This document shows, in pieces, positions 13,056 through 26,500 of a stretch of DNA of 64,000 bases; the stretch's first letter is position 1, and every line of letters starts with the position of its first letter. The notes beneath the pieces were generated by a model. The model searched no databases, had not been told where the DNA came from, and worked only from the letters and a program-made list of their open reading frames with translations. Location of the stretch: positions 7,192,001 to 7,256,000 of the forward strand of contig NW_027331831.1 of assembly GCF_033568475.1 (NCBI RefSeq), in the 5' to 3' direction. This DNA comes from Henckelia pumila. Taxonomy: Eukaryota; Streptophyta; Magnoliopsida; Lamiales; Gesneriaceae. The translations under genes were made by a program, and so were the position numbers.

Positions 13056-13276
13056 GTATTTGTTAATTCAAGTATCAAGGTGCAATGTGAAATATTCACC
13101 TTCTCAGGATCCATATTCTTTTACGATTCATAAAGTTTATTCATGGCATTAAAGTTTTGTACGACACAGATTAATCTTTAATGAATACAATTTTGTGATT
13201 TTTATTGTCATGGAAATTGCTATTTCTTCTTGGTAAGCAAACAAGGTATTTGGGACCGGATTATATTTTTTAATCT

Positions 13277-13312
<36 letters not shown>

Positions 13313-13616
13313 TGAGAAAAAACAACTGCGCAAAGATAAATTTAGGGACGATATATATTTCTTACGAGGAACATTTTGATGTATTTTTTTCAAATTTGAG
13401 ATGCAAATGAGTTGAAATTAACAGGATCAAAATATATATAGCCTTATTGCATGGAGTAGTCGCACGCCCACTCGTTTAACATTTACTTGTGAAGAAGTAA
13501 CTTGAAAATTAGAAAAGAATAAACCAAGATACGCATCACTTTATAGAAAATGATACGATTATAAGAAACAAGAATCACAGATATAAAACTGATTAATCCC
13601 AAGTCGAAAAGGGAGT
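13056..13616. other. Convergent intergenic region between YBEY and ENOD93
   Basis: The 3' ends of the two convergent genes face each other here. The sequence is AT-rich UTR or spacer with a TAA microsatellite (listed separately) and nothing else that I recognise. Confidence 0.6.
13278..13310. repeat. (TAA)11 microsatellite
   Basis: An uninterrupted TAA trinucleotide run of 33 bp in the YBEY-ENOD93 spacer. Confidence 0.95.
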
Positions 13617-15992
13617 TCAAGGGGATGATTTGTAATGAGCATTTCTTCTTGCACATTCCAGGATGGTTTTATCAGCAGTGATGAAATACGCCGCAATGGA
13701 TGCTGTAATTCGAAACAAACACAAGAAAGGATAAGAATAGGAATCCATGTTTTTTAAATTTGACATCAAACCAAATTTAGTGCACAATATTCAGTGCGAT
13801 TTCTGAAACATTATTACATCTTATTTTTCAAGAAAACATATCGGCAAACACTTCAAATTTTGTATTTGTAAAGCTCCTTTGCCAAAGCTCCCTTGTGACA
13901 GCTTTTAGATTTATATAAATACATCTTCATATTCAAGAAGTTTTTACTGTTAACCGTAGCCAAGTGATTTATAAAACCTATGAGCATCCCGACGTATAAG
14001 ATGAAAGACAATCAAAGCATTTAACCACAAAACATGGAAATATTTCTGCCATAGCCGCACAAAGTGAAAAACTCAATAACATAATTCAAATTCAGCATAC
14101 CTGCGGATACAATAAGTGCCTGACCAGTATAATTGAGATTCGCCTTTGCCCAAGGAATTGTCCGAGCAGCTATCAACTGAAACATTTGTCAGGGGAATTT
14201 GATATGAATGCACTTGAGAATGAAATTTAACATTATATTCTCACAAATGTCAGTTGCAGAAATCACTCAAGCCTTTTCCTCTACCCAATACAAGTCATCA
14301 CAAGCATGGATGATCAAAATTCTATCAAATGGAGACGAAACTGAAAAGTTCGATACGTGGTGAAACTTTGAAATTTTACGAACTAATTTTTATGACCTAA
14401 ATTGACATTTGAAATAATAGAATATCACGTTATCAAACGTTGCAAAAGAAACTCCAGCAAACTAATTTATACAATAAGAACATAGTAGCAGATTTATCGA
14501 CAAATTGACGATGGGAGATCAGGTTTGTGTACGAGGTTGCAGTTTTCATTGGCACTTCAGATCGTGAGTGTGTTTTCATTCATGCTCTAAATAATCTTAT
14601 GTATCGATCACACAATATAATCAACATCATAGTTAACATCCACAAGCAAAATCTATGTCGATGGGGGCCTTGCTACATTTTGATGATCCAACTTTCATTT
14701 TAACAAAAACAAAAACTACAAGAAACCAAGAAGGTAAACTTCCAAGTGAAAAGAGAAATTTGCATACAGTAGGTACAGCACTGGCAACACATGCAATTGC
14801 AGCAGCTTTGGCTCCTGCTCGCACTCCTTCTGCAGATTTAAAAATATATTTAACACATGCGATAGGAAACAGAAGTTAGCATCAACCACGTCCATAACTA
14901 AATTCAAATATGGAATATTCTCTATTCAGTGATTAATTTTTAATAGTTTTTAGCCATGGAGAATTCACAAATGCATAACATTCAAACAGGTATGTGGATG
15001 GACTCAAGAAATTCAAGAAAATTCACCCCAAAAAACTAGTAAAACCCAAAACTCAACAAAGGATGAAGTGCAACAGCAGGGAGAGCTGGACTTAGCTGAA
15101 TTATTTTTGCATCTAAGATTCATGTTTATTTCTGTTCTCGAATGTTTGTAGATTTGTTGTTGTTGAAAAGGTACTTTCTTTGGGTATGTCTGCTCTTAAC
15201 ATATTTCATACTATTTGGTAAAGCACAGGGTATTTGGTTGTATACAGAAAATTATGGAAGGCAAAATTTCATTTTTAGTTAGTTCACCAAGAGAGCGAAG
15301 AGATATACAGAGAACATTTATCTAACGATCCCTTTTATTTTGTAATCCTATACATGGAAAAGTCAGAGAGTTACATACAAGAGATGGGATAACATTCTAC
15401 CCTCCCTCTTTCGCTCCCAAAGTAGGACAGTGCTCTAATAGTTTTTCCCATGTCCTGTTTCAATGAGAACAGCAGTGTTTCTCAACAACAAAGTCACCCT
15501 GTTTCGATGAGAACATCAATGTTGGTCAATTTTAGTCTACAGTCCCAAGCAAAGAAGCTGAATACAAAAGGTTAGCTTTCTAGACACTAGAGAAGATAAT
15601 CTATCGACCTCCATTAACCCCACATCGATCACAACCTGCAAAATCCTAAAGCCTCTTCTCGCCCCCATCTTCCAACCACAATCAAGAGGAGCGCAAGTAG
15701 CAGAAAATAAAGACACAAAAATGAATCCCTTTTGCACTTTGATCAACCAAAGAAAAATGGACGCAGAATAAGTCACTAAAAAACATGTTCTCCTGTATAC
15801 TAAAAAAACCCATAACTTCCCACAAAAACTTGCAAATAAAAGGGGAAATCCGAAAATCAAGAAATAGTTTTTGGAACCTTGCGTGCACTGCCTTGTACGT
15901 AATGCTTTGTCATCTTCGACGGGCGATGCGATGATTAACGACTTCCTCCTGCTATCCGCAAAGAAATCCCTCATTTCAGATGGTATCCCCAT
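13617..15992 (-). CDS. ENOD93: Early nodulin-93 (ENOD93) family protein, 4 exons
   Basis: Exons in transcript order: 15992-15878, 14829-14768, 14176-14101, 13702-13617; 339 nt, 112 aa, all phases consistent. The protein has a variable N-terminus, a small helical segment EGVRAGAKAAAIACVASAVPT, then the family signature PWAKANLNYTGQALIVSA and AAYFITADKTILECARRNAHY near the C-terminus. The two hydrophobic helices suggest a small membrane protein. ENOD93 was first described from nodules but occurs in all plants; recent work (as I recall it) places the protein at mitochondrial cytochrome c oxidase, affecting respiratory ATP output. The ATG chosen is the first in frame; only a TTG precedes it. The first intron is over 1 kb. 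Length is normal for the family and no damage is seen. Confidence 0.9.
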
Positions 15993-16256
15993 GCTTTGTT
16001 TCAATCAACAGATGCAATCGTGAAGTCTTTGGTGGAAGCAAAATTAAATGGAGAAGCGGAATTGGACTTGGGAATTGAGTTGAAAGCCAAAGAAAATTGA
16101 AATACGGTGCAGTGGCAGCAGACAGGAGAACATTTGAGCAGCACGTGCCCCATGGAACGAACTTAATTATTTGCCTAATTTCTTCTTCTTTCTTTTCTCT
16201 CTTTTTTTTAAAGCATTATTTACCTTTTTTTTAAGCCATAAAAACAAAAATTAGCC
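15993..16256. other. ENOD93 5' leader and upstream region
   Basis: Upstream of ENOD93 on the minus strand. Pyrimidine-rich tracts (on the plus strand, TTTCTTCTTCTTTC near 16180-16200) and poly-T runs are visible. No TATA box convinces me. Confidence 0.35.
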
Positions 16257-16665
16257 AAATAATGCTTAGATTTTTTTAAACATAAATAAATTCTCACTTA
16301 TGTAGAAAAGTCACAAGTGCAACCTCGAATAAACAGAGCCATGAAGTCAGTAAATACAAAATTTATACATCTATTCAAACTTTTTTTAACCAAAAAATGA
16401 GCCACTTTATTGCCGGATCTAGTACAAAGCTGAACCGTACTTTTAGATTGGCTGATAAAGCCCACAAGCACTCCCCGGAGCTCGTTTATCAGGATTGTAA
16501 AAACCATCCACAACATTTGAAGCATCAGTTTTCAAAAGCCAATGTTGATCCACAAAGTGATTGGCAGCCAAAAAACCATGAAACAGTGTCACCGCTTCTG
16601 CTACTTGAGGAGAGAATTTTTAACCACCAGGCATCGACTAATCGCAAAAATAATGCTTAGATTTT
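16257..16665 (-). mobile_element. 5'-truncated LINE fragment (RNase H-type 3' end) with 18-bp target-site duplication
   Basis: The 18-bp direct repeat AAATAATGCTTAGATTTT occurs at 16257-16274 and 16648-16665. Between the copies, the minus strand carries broken frames resembling the RNase H (RVT_3-like) domain of plant LINE polyproteins: a block with VAEAVTLFHGFLAANHF, then in another frame RSGNKVAHFLVKKSL. The minus-strand 3' end runs into an A-rich tail (TTTAAAAAAA) that directly abuts the lower-coordinate repeat. Poly-A tail plus duplicated target is the hallmark of target-primed reverse transcription. In-frame stops and a frameshift make it a dead fragment of about 375 bp. Confidence 0.8.
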
Positions 16666-17594
16666 AGTTGGAAAGGCAGTGTGCATGTTTAGGTTTCCGT
16701 TCAATACCAAAATCTATGGCCTAAGGTTTTTTGGAGTATTCAAATCGTATACAGCCTATTCAGTACGTTTATTCAGTCTAGTTGAGCCAGTTTGGATTCT
16801 ATAATGATTTTTTTAAATAAATATTTTTTTAAGCCCTTTTTTTTTTACTTAAAAAAATGTTTTTTTAAGCACTTATTTGATAATTCAAACACCTTATTAG
16901 CTGAAAAATCACTTTTTAAAAAAAATGTTTTTTTGGCCTAGCTTTTGATGCCAAACGAGACGAAAATCTTGAAACTTCTGTCAAAATCTTGGAAGCACGT
17001 GAAAATGATTGACGTTAAATATTATCTACTAAACCCCATATAAATCATACCATCTCATTCATAAAGATGTTCACCAGAATGCTATTTTAGTCAACTTGAT
17101 AATGATCACTTGAACTACGTCAAGTTTCTCAGAATCTCATCTGCTCACACGGCTGCGTAAGCTTAATCCCACGAGTACGACCACACAAATCAAACATATC
17201 GTCGTGATAATGGCAATATCCCATTTGTTGATTGATATATAAAATTAAAAAAGAAATAATGAAAAAGAAAATCCGATACATAGATAAGAAAAAGGAACAA
17301 ATTCGGAGTGAATCAAGTAGTAGATACTAGCTAGTAGGTGACAATGGGAATATCCCATTGGTTGATTGATATAATTAATAATATACATTTTAGAGGGAAA
17401 ACTTTGATTATATCTGCACAACACGACTACAAAATTAAGGACTTTCACCTATCTAAACATCCATTTCCCTTTCTTTTTCAATACAACTTTTCTACTCCTG
17501 CGTCAAAAGACTACCACGAATGTTCCATATCAAACAAAACCCACTAAAAAATTGATGGGAATTAGAGTGGAAAATATTTAGGTTGGAGTAAATA
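16666..17594. other. Intergenic spacer 3' of the glycine-rich membrane protein gene
   Basis: AT-rich sequence including poly-T/poly-A tracts near 16810-16940 that could fold back (AAGCACTTATTT-like motifs). No gene or well-bounded element was identified. The last few hundred bases are the probable 3'UTR of the gene starting at 31633. Confidence 0.4.
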
Positions 17595-20500
17595 TCATGA
17601 CTGCCAAAACAAGTCGAAGTCGTTACTGTACAGCGAACGGTCCTGAATTTCCAGATTTGCAACATGCCAATTAACGAGCAGCGATTGGATGCATTTGCAT
17701 ATGACGAGTGCAAATGGAAAAATCCACCATTCATTTTCGTCCCTGTCGGTACATAAAATTCATATGAAGAGTAAGAGACACTAAAGCTATGAAATGGCTA
17801 GCATAAAAAGCTTTGGTTCTGGCTTACTTGTTCCATGACTGGAAATTTGGAAATCTCTTACTCGATTGAGTACAGTAGTGAAGATAGCCACAAATGAACG
17901 CAACGCCCTGCAAGGGTGTACCGATAAAAAGTCAAAAACATAATAAGCAAGCCACGCTAACAGAACTGTAACCTAAATTTCAATAGTGTACAGGAAAATT
18001 TCCACAAAGAGGTTCGACGCTTTACATGATACAATTTTTACAAAGAAAAAAACACTAATTTTTGTATTCTTCATTCAAAAGGTCAGGTACAGGCACATCT
18101 GTTGCCCACATCGCATGCTTCTATTTATGCACATAGTGGTGCCAGCACACCTTAATCGGTGCCCTTATGCAATTTTCTAATTTTTATAGAAGGTTCTTTT
18201 TGTGACTCAAAATTGATACCCAGTCTAAAAATATAAATCCTAAGTCAGAAAATTTTGGTGCATTCGATCGATAAGTTTCCAAGGGCTATTTAAAATGAAT
18301 TCAAGAATGGATCAAGAAGCTTACAACATTTATCAAGGATAAAATGTTCCACAAAGCATATACACGCGCAAGACCTGCTGATCGCCGTGGTCCATGACTG
18401 AATAACGCATTGATACCGGCAGGGAATGGAAGTAAAATCCCCAGGGGTAAAATAAGCAATACAAAAAACACATCCGCTAAAGAAAACGAGTACAACTGAA
18501 GCAAAGTGAGCAACACCAGACTAAAATCTCCTAGAAGCAGGATAGAGATGACCAAACCGACAAGGTCCTGCAGCACAAGACAAACTTTTTTCAGGAAAAG
18601 GACAACACAAACACAAATGTCTAGAAAAGTAAAGTGGATCATTTGTTTCTCATTTGATTTTGAAGGGCCTAAATTGGGTACACAAGTTTCAAGTAGTGCA
18701 TAAACTATATTAACAGACACAGCTAGCATAGGTATGGGAGAGGGGGTACTGTCAGATTTTTAGGGTCAAATTTCTGCTCAAAAAAAATCAAAAGACTGTT
18801 TTGGGCCGCATTAAAGACTGGCAATTCATTGTAGGAAAGTTTTGCTCCAGAATGTGAGAGCAGAAATCAAGCTCAAGGAATTCAAATACAAATACAACAC
18901 GAGCAGCAAAAAAGGTAATATGTTAAAAGATGGGACATTATCCAGTGACTAAAATGTTTTGTAGAAATTCTCGGCGTGTGATGTCGTTCTATGAGTGTGT
19001 TCTTTTTATTTTGTTTTTCATATGCAATGCTTTCAAGAATTCCGAATCTGAGTTCTGATACGATAACCCCAAATAATAGGGGAAAAATACAAAAGCAGAA
19101 GATAATTTTATAATATTGTACATGAATGTTTGGAAGAACCAAACAAAAAACAAATTAATCAAAACCATTTGGTTTAATATCCCGTTTGTATTTATTAACC
19201 GTAAAACTAGATCAGAATCAACACTGTTCGCCAAGGGGAGTCATTTCCGAGAAAGCATTTAAATGGAGAAGGATAGTTATTAAAAGAGGAAATTGTAAAT
19301 TCAAATAGTCGATGCTTGGTTGAACTTTCAAATAACGTTTGGATCGAGTCCTTTGAAATGTCGCAAATGATCAGGCATATTCAAAACAGAGCCTATTGTT
19401 GGCTGTTTTATTCCGTTACAAGAAACTAACCAAAACCCCAATCACCCGACAGTTTGTCTACCTGAAGCTGACTGAGCTGGGTAAATCCCAAACTTAAAGT
19501 AACACCTAACCCTACCTATAGCATTCGATTTTTCCAGAAGTCCACCCCTAAAGATGAATTTGAGTATAGGCGTGGGTGGGTAGGCTTCCAGGATGCGTAG
19601 ACACAAGTATGTGACAGGGTCAGAAAGGTACCTGGTGGCCAACCGGTTTAGTATTGTGAATTAGAAAAGAGAGTGCAAAAAATATCTCTCTTTTCTCCTC
19701 AAGCACCTTTAAGTTGCTAATATCCAAAATCCCACCATAAATCTTCGGCCTTGGGTTGCCTTCGGTGGTCCCATGAGTTCGATCTGAGTTTGTTCCATCT
19801 TTTGGAGAGATATTGATGGCACTGCACCACCAAAGCAAACCAGGAAAATTAGATAAAATAAACACGGAAAAAGATATGATTCAAAAACTGCTTAAACCAA
19901 CTTCAATCTTATTGCAACAATGATTGTTTATAGCAACTCATGGGGATGGCACAGAACAAGAGTAACACACAAGTAGCAAGCAACATCCACACTAGTCACC
20001 CAAGACAGCAATGATTATATCAAGTATCAACAATCAATAATCCATAATCAATAACAATAAATATAAAAAGGAGAAGAAAATATATTGCAACGTGGTGTGA
20101 CATAAAATGTAATTGAACAGAAGATTCAAGGCAAAGTCAGAAATACGTCATTATAAGGAAAAGAACATGCAAGGACCTGGTAAATTTAGGGTCCAAATAA
20201 TACCAGTAAAGTCACTGTCTGCTAAGTGCTAGCTCAGAGGGCCAAGGTTTAAAGACAAAAGTGGTAGTGCTAGGATGCTGATTCTTTGGACAAAAAGTTA
20301 CAGTTATACAACTGGGTATTGAATGATTGAACAACAAAAAAACTCAAAATATATGAAATTATATTAAAAATATATATATATGATTATACGAATGAGTTTT
20401 CCCAGAGATAGATTATTCGTACGAGCAATAAAATTGCTTCCCTAGCCACTGCTAGTATTCCTCACAAAACAAGATGAAGAAATGACCAAATGAATCCCTA

Positions 20501-23500
20501 GTCTCCCTCCTCCTGCCCATTTCATTTACCACTCCCCCATTTCTAGATTCTTCAAAGACTCAAATAAGGCCCAACGCCTTAGAGCCCATAATAACATTCA
20601 AGTCCGTAACAGGTAGCACCATTGATACCACAATGTAGGAAAGAAAAAGTTTATGGTAAGCCTAGAGTTGAAGCAAAATCTTGGAATAACAGGAACTTGA
20701 ATTTAGGAAGAATTTTCAAAAATTTCAACAGTGGGCACAAATTCATGCAAACTTAAACCCTTAACAAATGAAAAACTAGTGACACAAATGTTAATAACCC
20801 ATTTTACAAATATATATATGTATATATGCACACAGCCTGACAGAAACACCATCCACACAGTGAAAGGAACAAAAAACTCTGTTTCACACTTCATCAATGG
20901 TTTGTGTCACTTTGGAGGGGATCTGGGAAATCAGCCTTCTTCCCCCTTTGATCAAGTACATTAAAAAAAATTCGGCCACTTCATTTATATCATATTTGCA
21001 ACATATTAATTAATAATAAGAAAAACAAGAACAAATAAAAATGTCATCATGGGACTGAATTCCACATAAGTTAAACTGCAGCCAAAAAATTTACTTATTT
21101 ATAAGTGTCAGAACATCACATTTATTAACGAACTTTTTAAAAGACACATCTCATGTTCTTTATTTAGGAAATCCATGATAATAAACGCAAGTGCAATCAT
21201 AATTCCATACCGTGAATGTTCCTGGTCACCACGTGATCCATCGGGCCATCTTAATAATACAAGATCCGTTTCTTCTTCAACAGCATAAATCAAGAGTCCA
21301 TAATGACAATAGCTCCCATTGGTTGCCCCAAACCAGGCAAGATTCACACACACACCATAGGTTCTTAATCTGGGATTTGCATAAACTTCAAGCCAGCGGA
21401 TGACAGGACGAAATTTTGATCGAAGGCAACCCCGACGTACCAGGCGCAACTGTGCATTTAGACCTGCCACAAAGCGATACCACGTGGTCGGTGGCACAGA
21501 CTGACAGAAAAGTGATAGTCAGTAAATTCTCTATTTTAATTACAAGAAGAGAGAAAATTGGCTTTTCCAAGAAATTCACGTTCATGCACACATGAGATTC
21601 AAAGCCCCAGCAGTAACAACATACCTGACTCATAAGACTGGTAATGATACCGTCATTATGAAGTAAGAAAGGAGTCATGTAGCTTCCATTTCCTCCAAAT
21701 AATATAGACATTGGTAATCTTTGGCGTAGACTAGGAGGAAGATCACTTCTCTTTTCATCTCCTCCAAGGAAAAAGTCAACATAAGCTAGCATTAAATCCG
21801 GAGTAGCAGCCACCTAAAGTCACATATATGATAAACAAGGATAAGCTTGAAACTTTCAAATCAAGTACTACTTCAAGCATGTGGCTTTCAGTGAGATGGG
21901 AAACGGAGATCAGTTTGTACGAGAAACATAAGCTTAAACATGTTAAATATTTTGTTGTTGAAAAAATCTTGAATCAATATAGTCGTTAATAAGGTAAATA
22001 AATAGAAAGTTTTACTCATTCAACAGGATTAAGAAACACAGTTTACAAGAATATAACATCTACCCATGAAAAGCACAATAAGATTTAAATCCTGAAAGAT
22101 CAATCACAAAAAACAAATCCTTTCAAAACCAACCTTCAAACCCTCATATAGAGCACGTGAACGGCAAGATCGTAAGCAAGCATGGTCATATTCAGACCGC
22201 ACAAATTCTCGTATTCTTTGTAACTTGATTCTCCGTCTCCATTGTTGCCAAGACCATGCAAGGGGATATGCAAGAAAACAAAGAATACTATGTAGTGATC
22301 CTTCCCACCATTGGTATGCAGCAAGAGAATTCATCTCATCCACAAAAGTATTAAATGCACCCTCATACCTGCCCATTCAATGATTTAAAATAGCATGTTC
22401 ATCATGTCATACGGTATATGAGGCATAAGCTATCTTTCCTAGATTACACATAATATCACAGACAAAGAAGAAATCAGCCAGGAGCAAATAAAGAACTTAC
22501 ACTATCTCCTTAACTTGTTCAGGAGGTGTATGAGGAAGATGCCAAGGTTCACTAAATGTATTAGGACCCATAAAATACATTCTATGCACATGGCTCTGTG
22601 ACTCCTCAACTCTGTTAGTTTCCAAAACCTGATTTAGATTCAAAAAATGCCTGATCACCACTAGTTGCTGGATTTTGAAAATTAAATAATAATATATTTA
22701 ACCACACACATATAAAGACTATTATATATAGAATTAGATGTGCAAGGTTAATCAGAATACTTCATTAAGGGACTCCAGAAAAGGGAATGAGTGATCTATT
22801 TGAGAACCCTGCTGCATAGGAGCTGGGCCTGATAAGTCCTCAACCCCAATGAACTTCATCCGTGCAACACTTAGCACCAAAGCAAGTAAAATCAGTAGGC
22901 CCAAAAGAAGCAGACAAAACAGCCAGGGTCCTCCGAATGTATATATCAACTCTTCAAGAGCTGTATAGCAGTGGGGCATGTGATATCTCTCAGAAATGCA
23001 TTTATAAGGACAAGGCGTTTCTGTAATACCACCTACACGGAGCAAACAATAATCTCAAATTAAAACTAGCACACGCAAAACATATATGATAAAATAATCC
23101 GACGCTATTGTAATCTACGACTCTATCATAATAAGAATCCAGCACAGAGTTCACCCAAAATACATTTGTGCAGAGGATGATAATGACAGCAATATCCCTT
23201 AATAATAAACACCCTCCACGAAGGCACAAAATCCCACAATGAATACCTCGGACATGAATATAACCACCACGATTGGGAAGCTGATCACTTGGGCATGAAA
23301 AACAGAGGGATCTATCAGATCCAGTTGAATTTTTATACGTGCCAACAGGACATTCCTGCAGAAATGTGAAAGAAAAACATCAACATCCAATAGAAGATGG
23401 CTCTATCACCTACTAGTAGGTTCTAAAAGCAAGCTTCAGTTTTTTTTATCTGATAACGAAAAAACACCAAAAAAATCATCAGATGACATCTTGCCAAGAA

Positions 23501-26500
23501 AGTTGGCAGGTTTCACCAGCTCAAAATCTTGCAAAAGAGTCTTAACAACAATGTGGCGAGTGAATTCCAGCTACAAGCATTTTCCACATAAAAAATTAAA
23601 CAATCTCCATAGTATATTGAATTCTTCCTGTCTCAGCTTTTAAAATTAAGCTCATCAACAACAAAATACTAATGCTTCTAATGAACACTGTTAAAATTAA
23701 GACAAATCCCTAAAAACTGCTGCCGAATGATGAAAAATAGACTACCTCACAGAATATTCCATAAAGTCCTTTGGGGCAAGCTTTTCCACTAATGGTTCCA
23801 TTTTCACCAGTCTGACCTTGGTTGCCACCTAATCCACCCCTATGGTAAAGCAGACAACCTAGAATTACTGGAAAAAAAATGCAATGCAAATAACAAAGCT
23901 GCAGACAGAAATAAAAGGCAGCTATTCGAAGACTTTTGAGTATCCATTCATGTCGATTAAGTACCATTCATCCTAAACATACATACTACATCATGATTCA
24001 GCTGACCATCGACAGACACATTAACTGTTACACTTTCCAAAAGCAACTATAACCTTCCAATTTTAGTACTTGACATTAATTTACCTCTCCTGTACAGGGC
24101 CTGCACGTCAATTAGTACACATTAAAGCAAACAACAATCTATTGACACAGGGAAAGTATACAGTATTCACAGCTTCTTCAACAGTCAAGATTGCACACAC
24201 ATACAGTGGATGAAGTATGCACTACAGTACAGTATAGCTTCAGCTTCAATAATTCAGTAAAAAGGTAGATTTAAAGCTCATTCATAAGACTGTAAGATGC
24301 CTCCCAAGCCTTGATAGAAAGTTAACAGAATGTAACATTTTTCTGTTGTAAATCGTTGTCGTGATGTTATACACTAATGTTGGTTTTAAATGATTACTTT
24401 TGCGACCCTATCACAATTCAGTATGTGTAAAACAGGAACTGCCAAATTTATGCTCAATTCTAAGAAACCAACTGGAAAATAAACTGTTGCTTAATACCTG
24501 TCAAACATTATCAAAATATTGATGTCAAAATTGATCAGACCATGGACAGATATAAAAAGGCAGTAAGTCGAAAAAGATACGAGATGTGGATGTAAAAAAA
24601 TTGCTTGTACAGAAAAATCGAAGAAAAGAGGCAAGGGAGAAACGAAGAACATGATAAAAGCAAATATAACATGGTTATCGACTCAAGTTTGATTTAACTG
24701 AGCTCGAGAGTATCTCAATTCTTCACTTGTGTTTCGAGCTACTCGAGTGACTATATGGTATATATTATCATTACTTTATAGGACATATAATTTAAAGGTA
24801 TTTTTGTCCATATAAACTAGCCATCGGGGCACACGCGTTGCATGTGTGTAAAGTTTATATTTTTTTAGTTAGAAATGCATACTATTTTAAAATATCAAGA
24901 ATGTTTATGTCTACACACATTTATGACCAAAAGCAGTTATTCTAAGGGGTGGAGGCATAGTAAGATAGAATATATAAATATAAATTTTAATGCCTAAATT
25001 TATGTTACTAATACTTTTTGAGTTTTTCGAGCTCGAGTAACTCGATATTTTCACAAGTCGAGCTTGAAATCGAGCTTAAATACTCAATCGAGTCGAGCTT
25101 GAGCCTACAAAATTAAAATCAAGTCAAGCTCGACTCAGTTCATGTGCACCCCTAATTAGTAAGCTGAAGAACTGCACAGTCAGTTAAAATGTGCACAGGT
25201 TCAAAGAATGAACTAAAGATCAAAGCCAGTAGAATATAATACAACAAAACACAAATGCAGGTTAGGGGTTAAAGTCGAGCAATACTATGTGACAAAGCAA
25301 CAAAAAACTTCGTATAGTTAAGAAAATGTAGGCTAAGTATTTTTGCTAACCTCGAATTAACGCTTCCATTCACTACAGCTAAAGGCCAATATTCATCTCC
25401 AGTGGCAATGTCCGACCAGTGAAAATGAATCCTACCACCTCCACCACCTCCACCACCACCAAGGCTACCGTGACCTCCAACACTTGATAAAGTGCCAAAA
25501 TCACCAAGAGCCAAAAAGTGCAAAAAAACCAATATGGTTCCCCCAGATCCACCCCCAGGTCCCACATTTACGTTATCAATACTGTACTTCCCTTGAAAAC
25601 TCTCCCCATCAGCCCTAATAGAACCTTCAACATCTAAATTCATCAAGGGATGCTCCAATGAACCCATCACTGAAAGGAAAGGGCAAATAAATTAAAAACA
25701 AGAGAAGAAGGCGCCTGACAATCAGAAATTTCAGAGACCAAAGGCACGCATTCAAATCATAAATGTGATAATAATTTAAATTCATAAAACAACTGATAAA
25801 TAAGATTGGAGGTAAATCAGCAATCGATATCCGTTTGCAAACCACCCATTTTTAGGTTTGAAAATTTATTTGGAGAAAACATGGAAAGTCAAAACTGAAA
25901 AAAGCAAGGCCTATCAATATCAAAATAAAAGATTCATTTCTTGTTTCCACTAGTCCAGAATGGTATGATACAAGTGCCTCACAGAAATATAACATACGAA
26001 AGCAAGGAAGAGCATAAAATAACCCCTATAATATGCTAAGAAGTAAGAACATCAACCTAACTATGATCCTGTTACAGCTTATTTGCTTTTTGAGTTTTGA
26101 AGATAGCAAATCAAGATTTCTTCCATTTTAGGTTTACATAAATCATAATTGGAAACCAGAGACTCCTATTTCTTTATTCTACTTCAATTATTTCATCAAA
26201 AAACTGCCGACGATAACAATCGTAAATCAACCAAACTGCATATCGAATTGACCAAAATTGTAGACACTTGGCACAACAAAGTGACAAACACAAAAGTTTC
26301 GAAGAGAACAACCGGCAACATCACCGAAATAAGACAAAAATCCAAAGATATCTCACCCAAGATGCCACCACCAGCAGTAAACACCGCTGAGCTCTCATTT
26401 CCACTTCCACTACCCAATTCACAGGGCAATTTTGCATTTCCATATGCAACGCCACCCTCAGTACAGTCATCTTTATAACAGCCCATTCCGCCTTTACCAC

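Noticed and set aside
14655-14879. Plus-strand frame overlapping ENOD93 exon 2
   Set aside because: Shadow of the minus-strand exon; the ENOD93 exons fit the family and splice phases exactly.
16397-16660. Plus-strand 87-codon frame
   Set aside because: The minus strand carries the LINE RNase H remnant and the TSD explains the insertion; the plus frame has no similarity.
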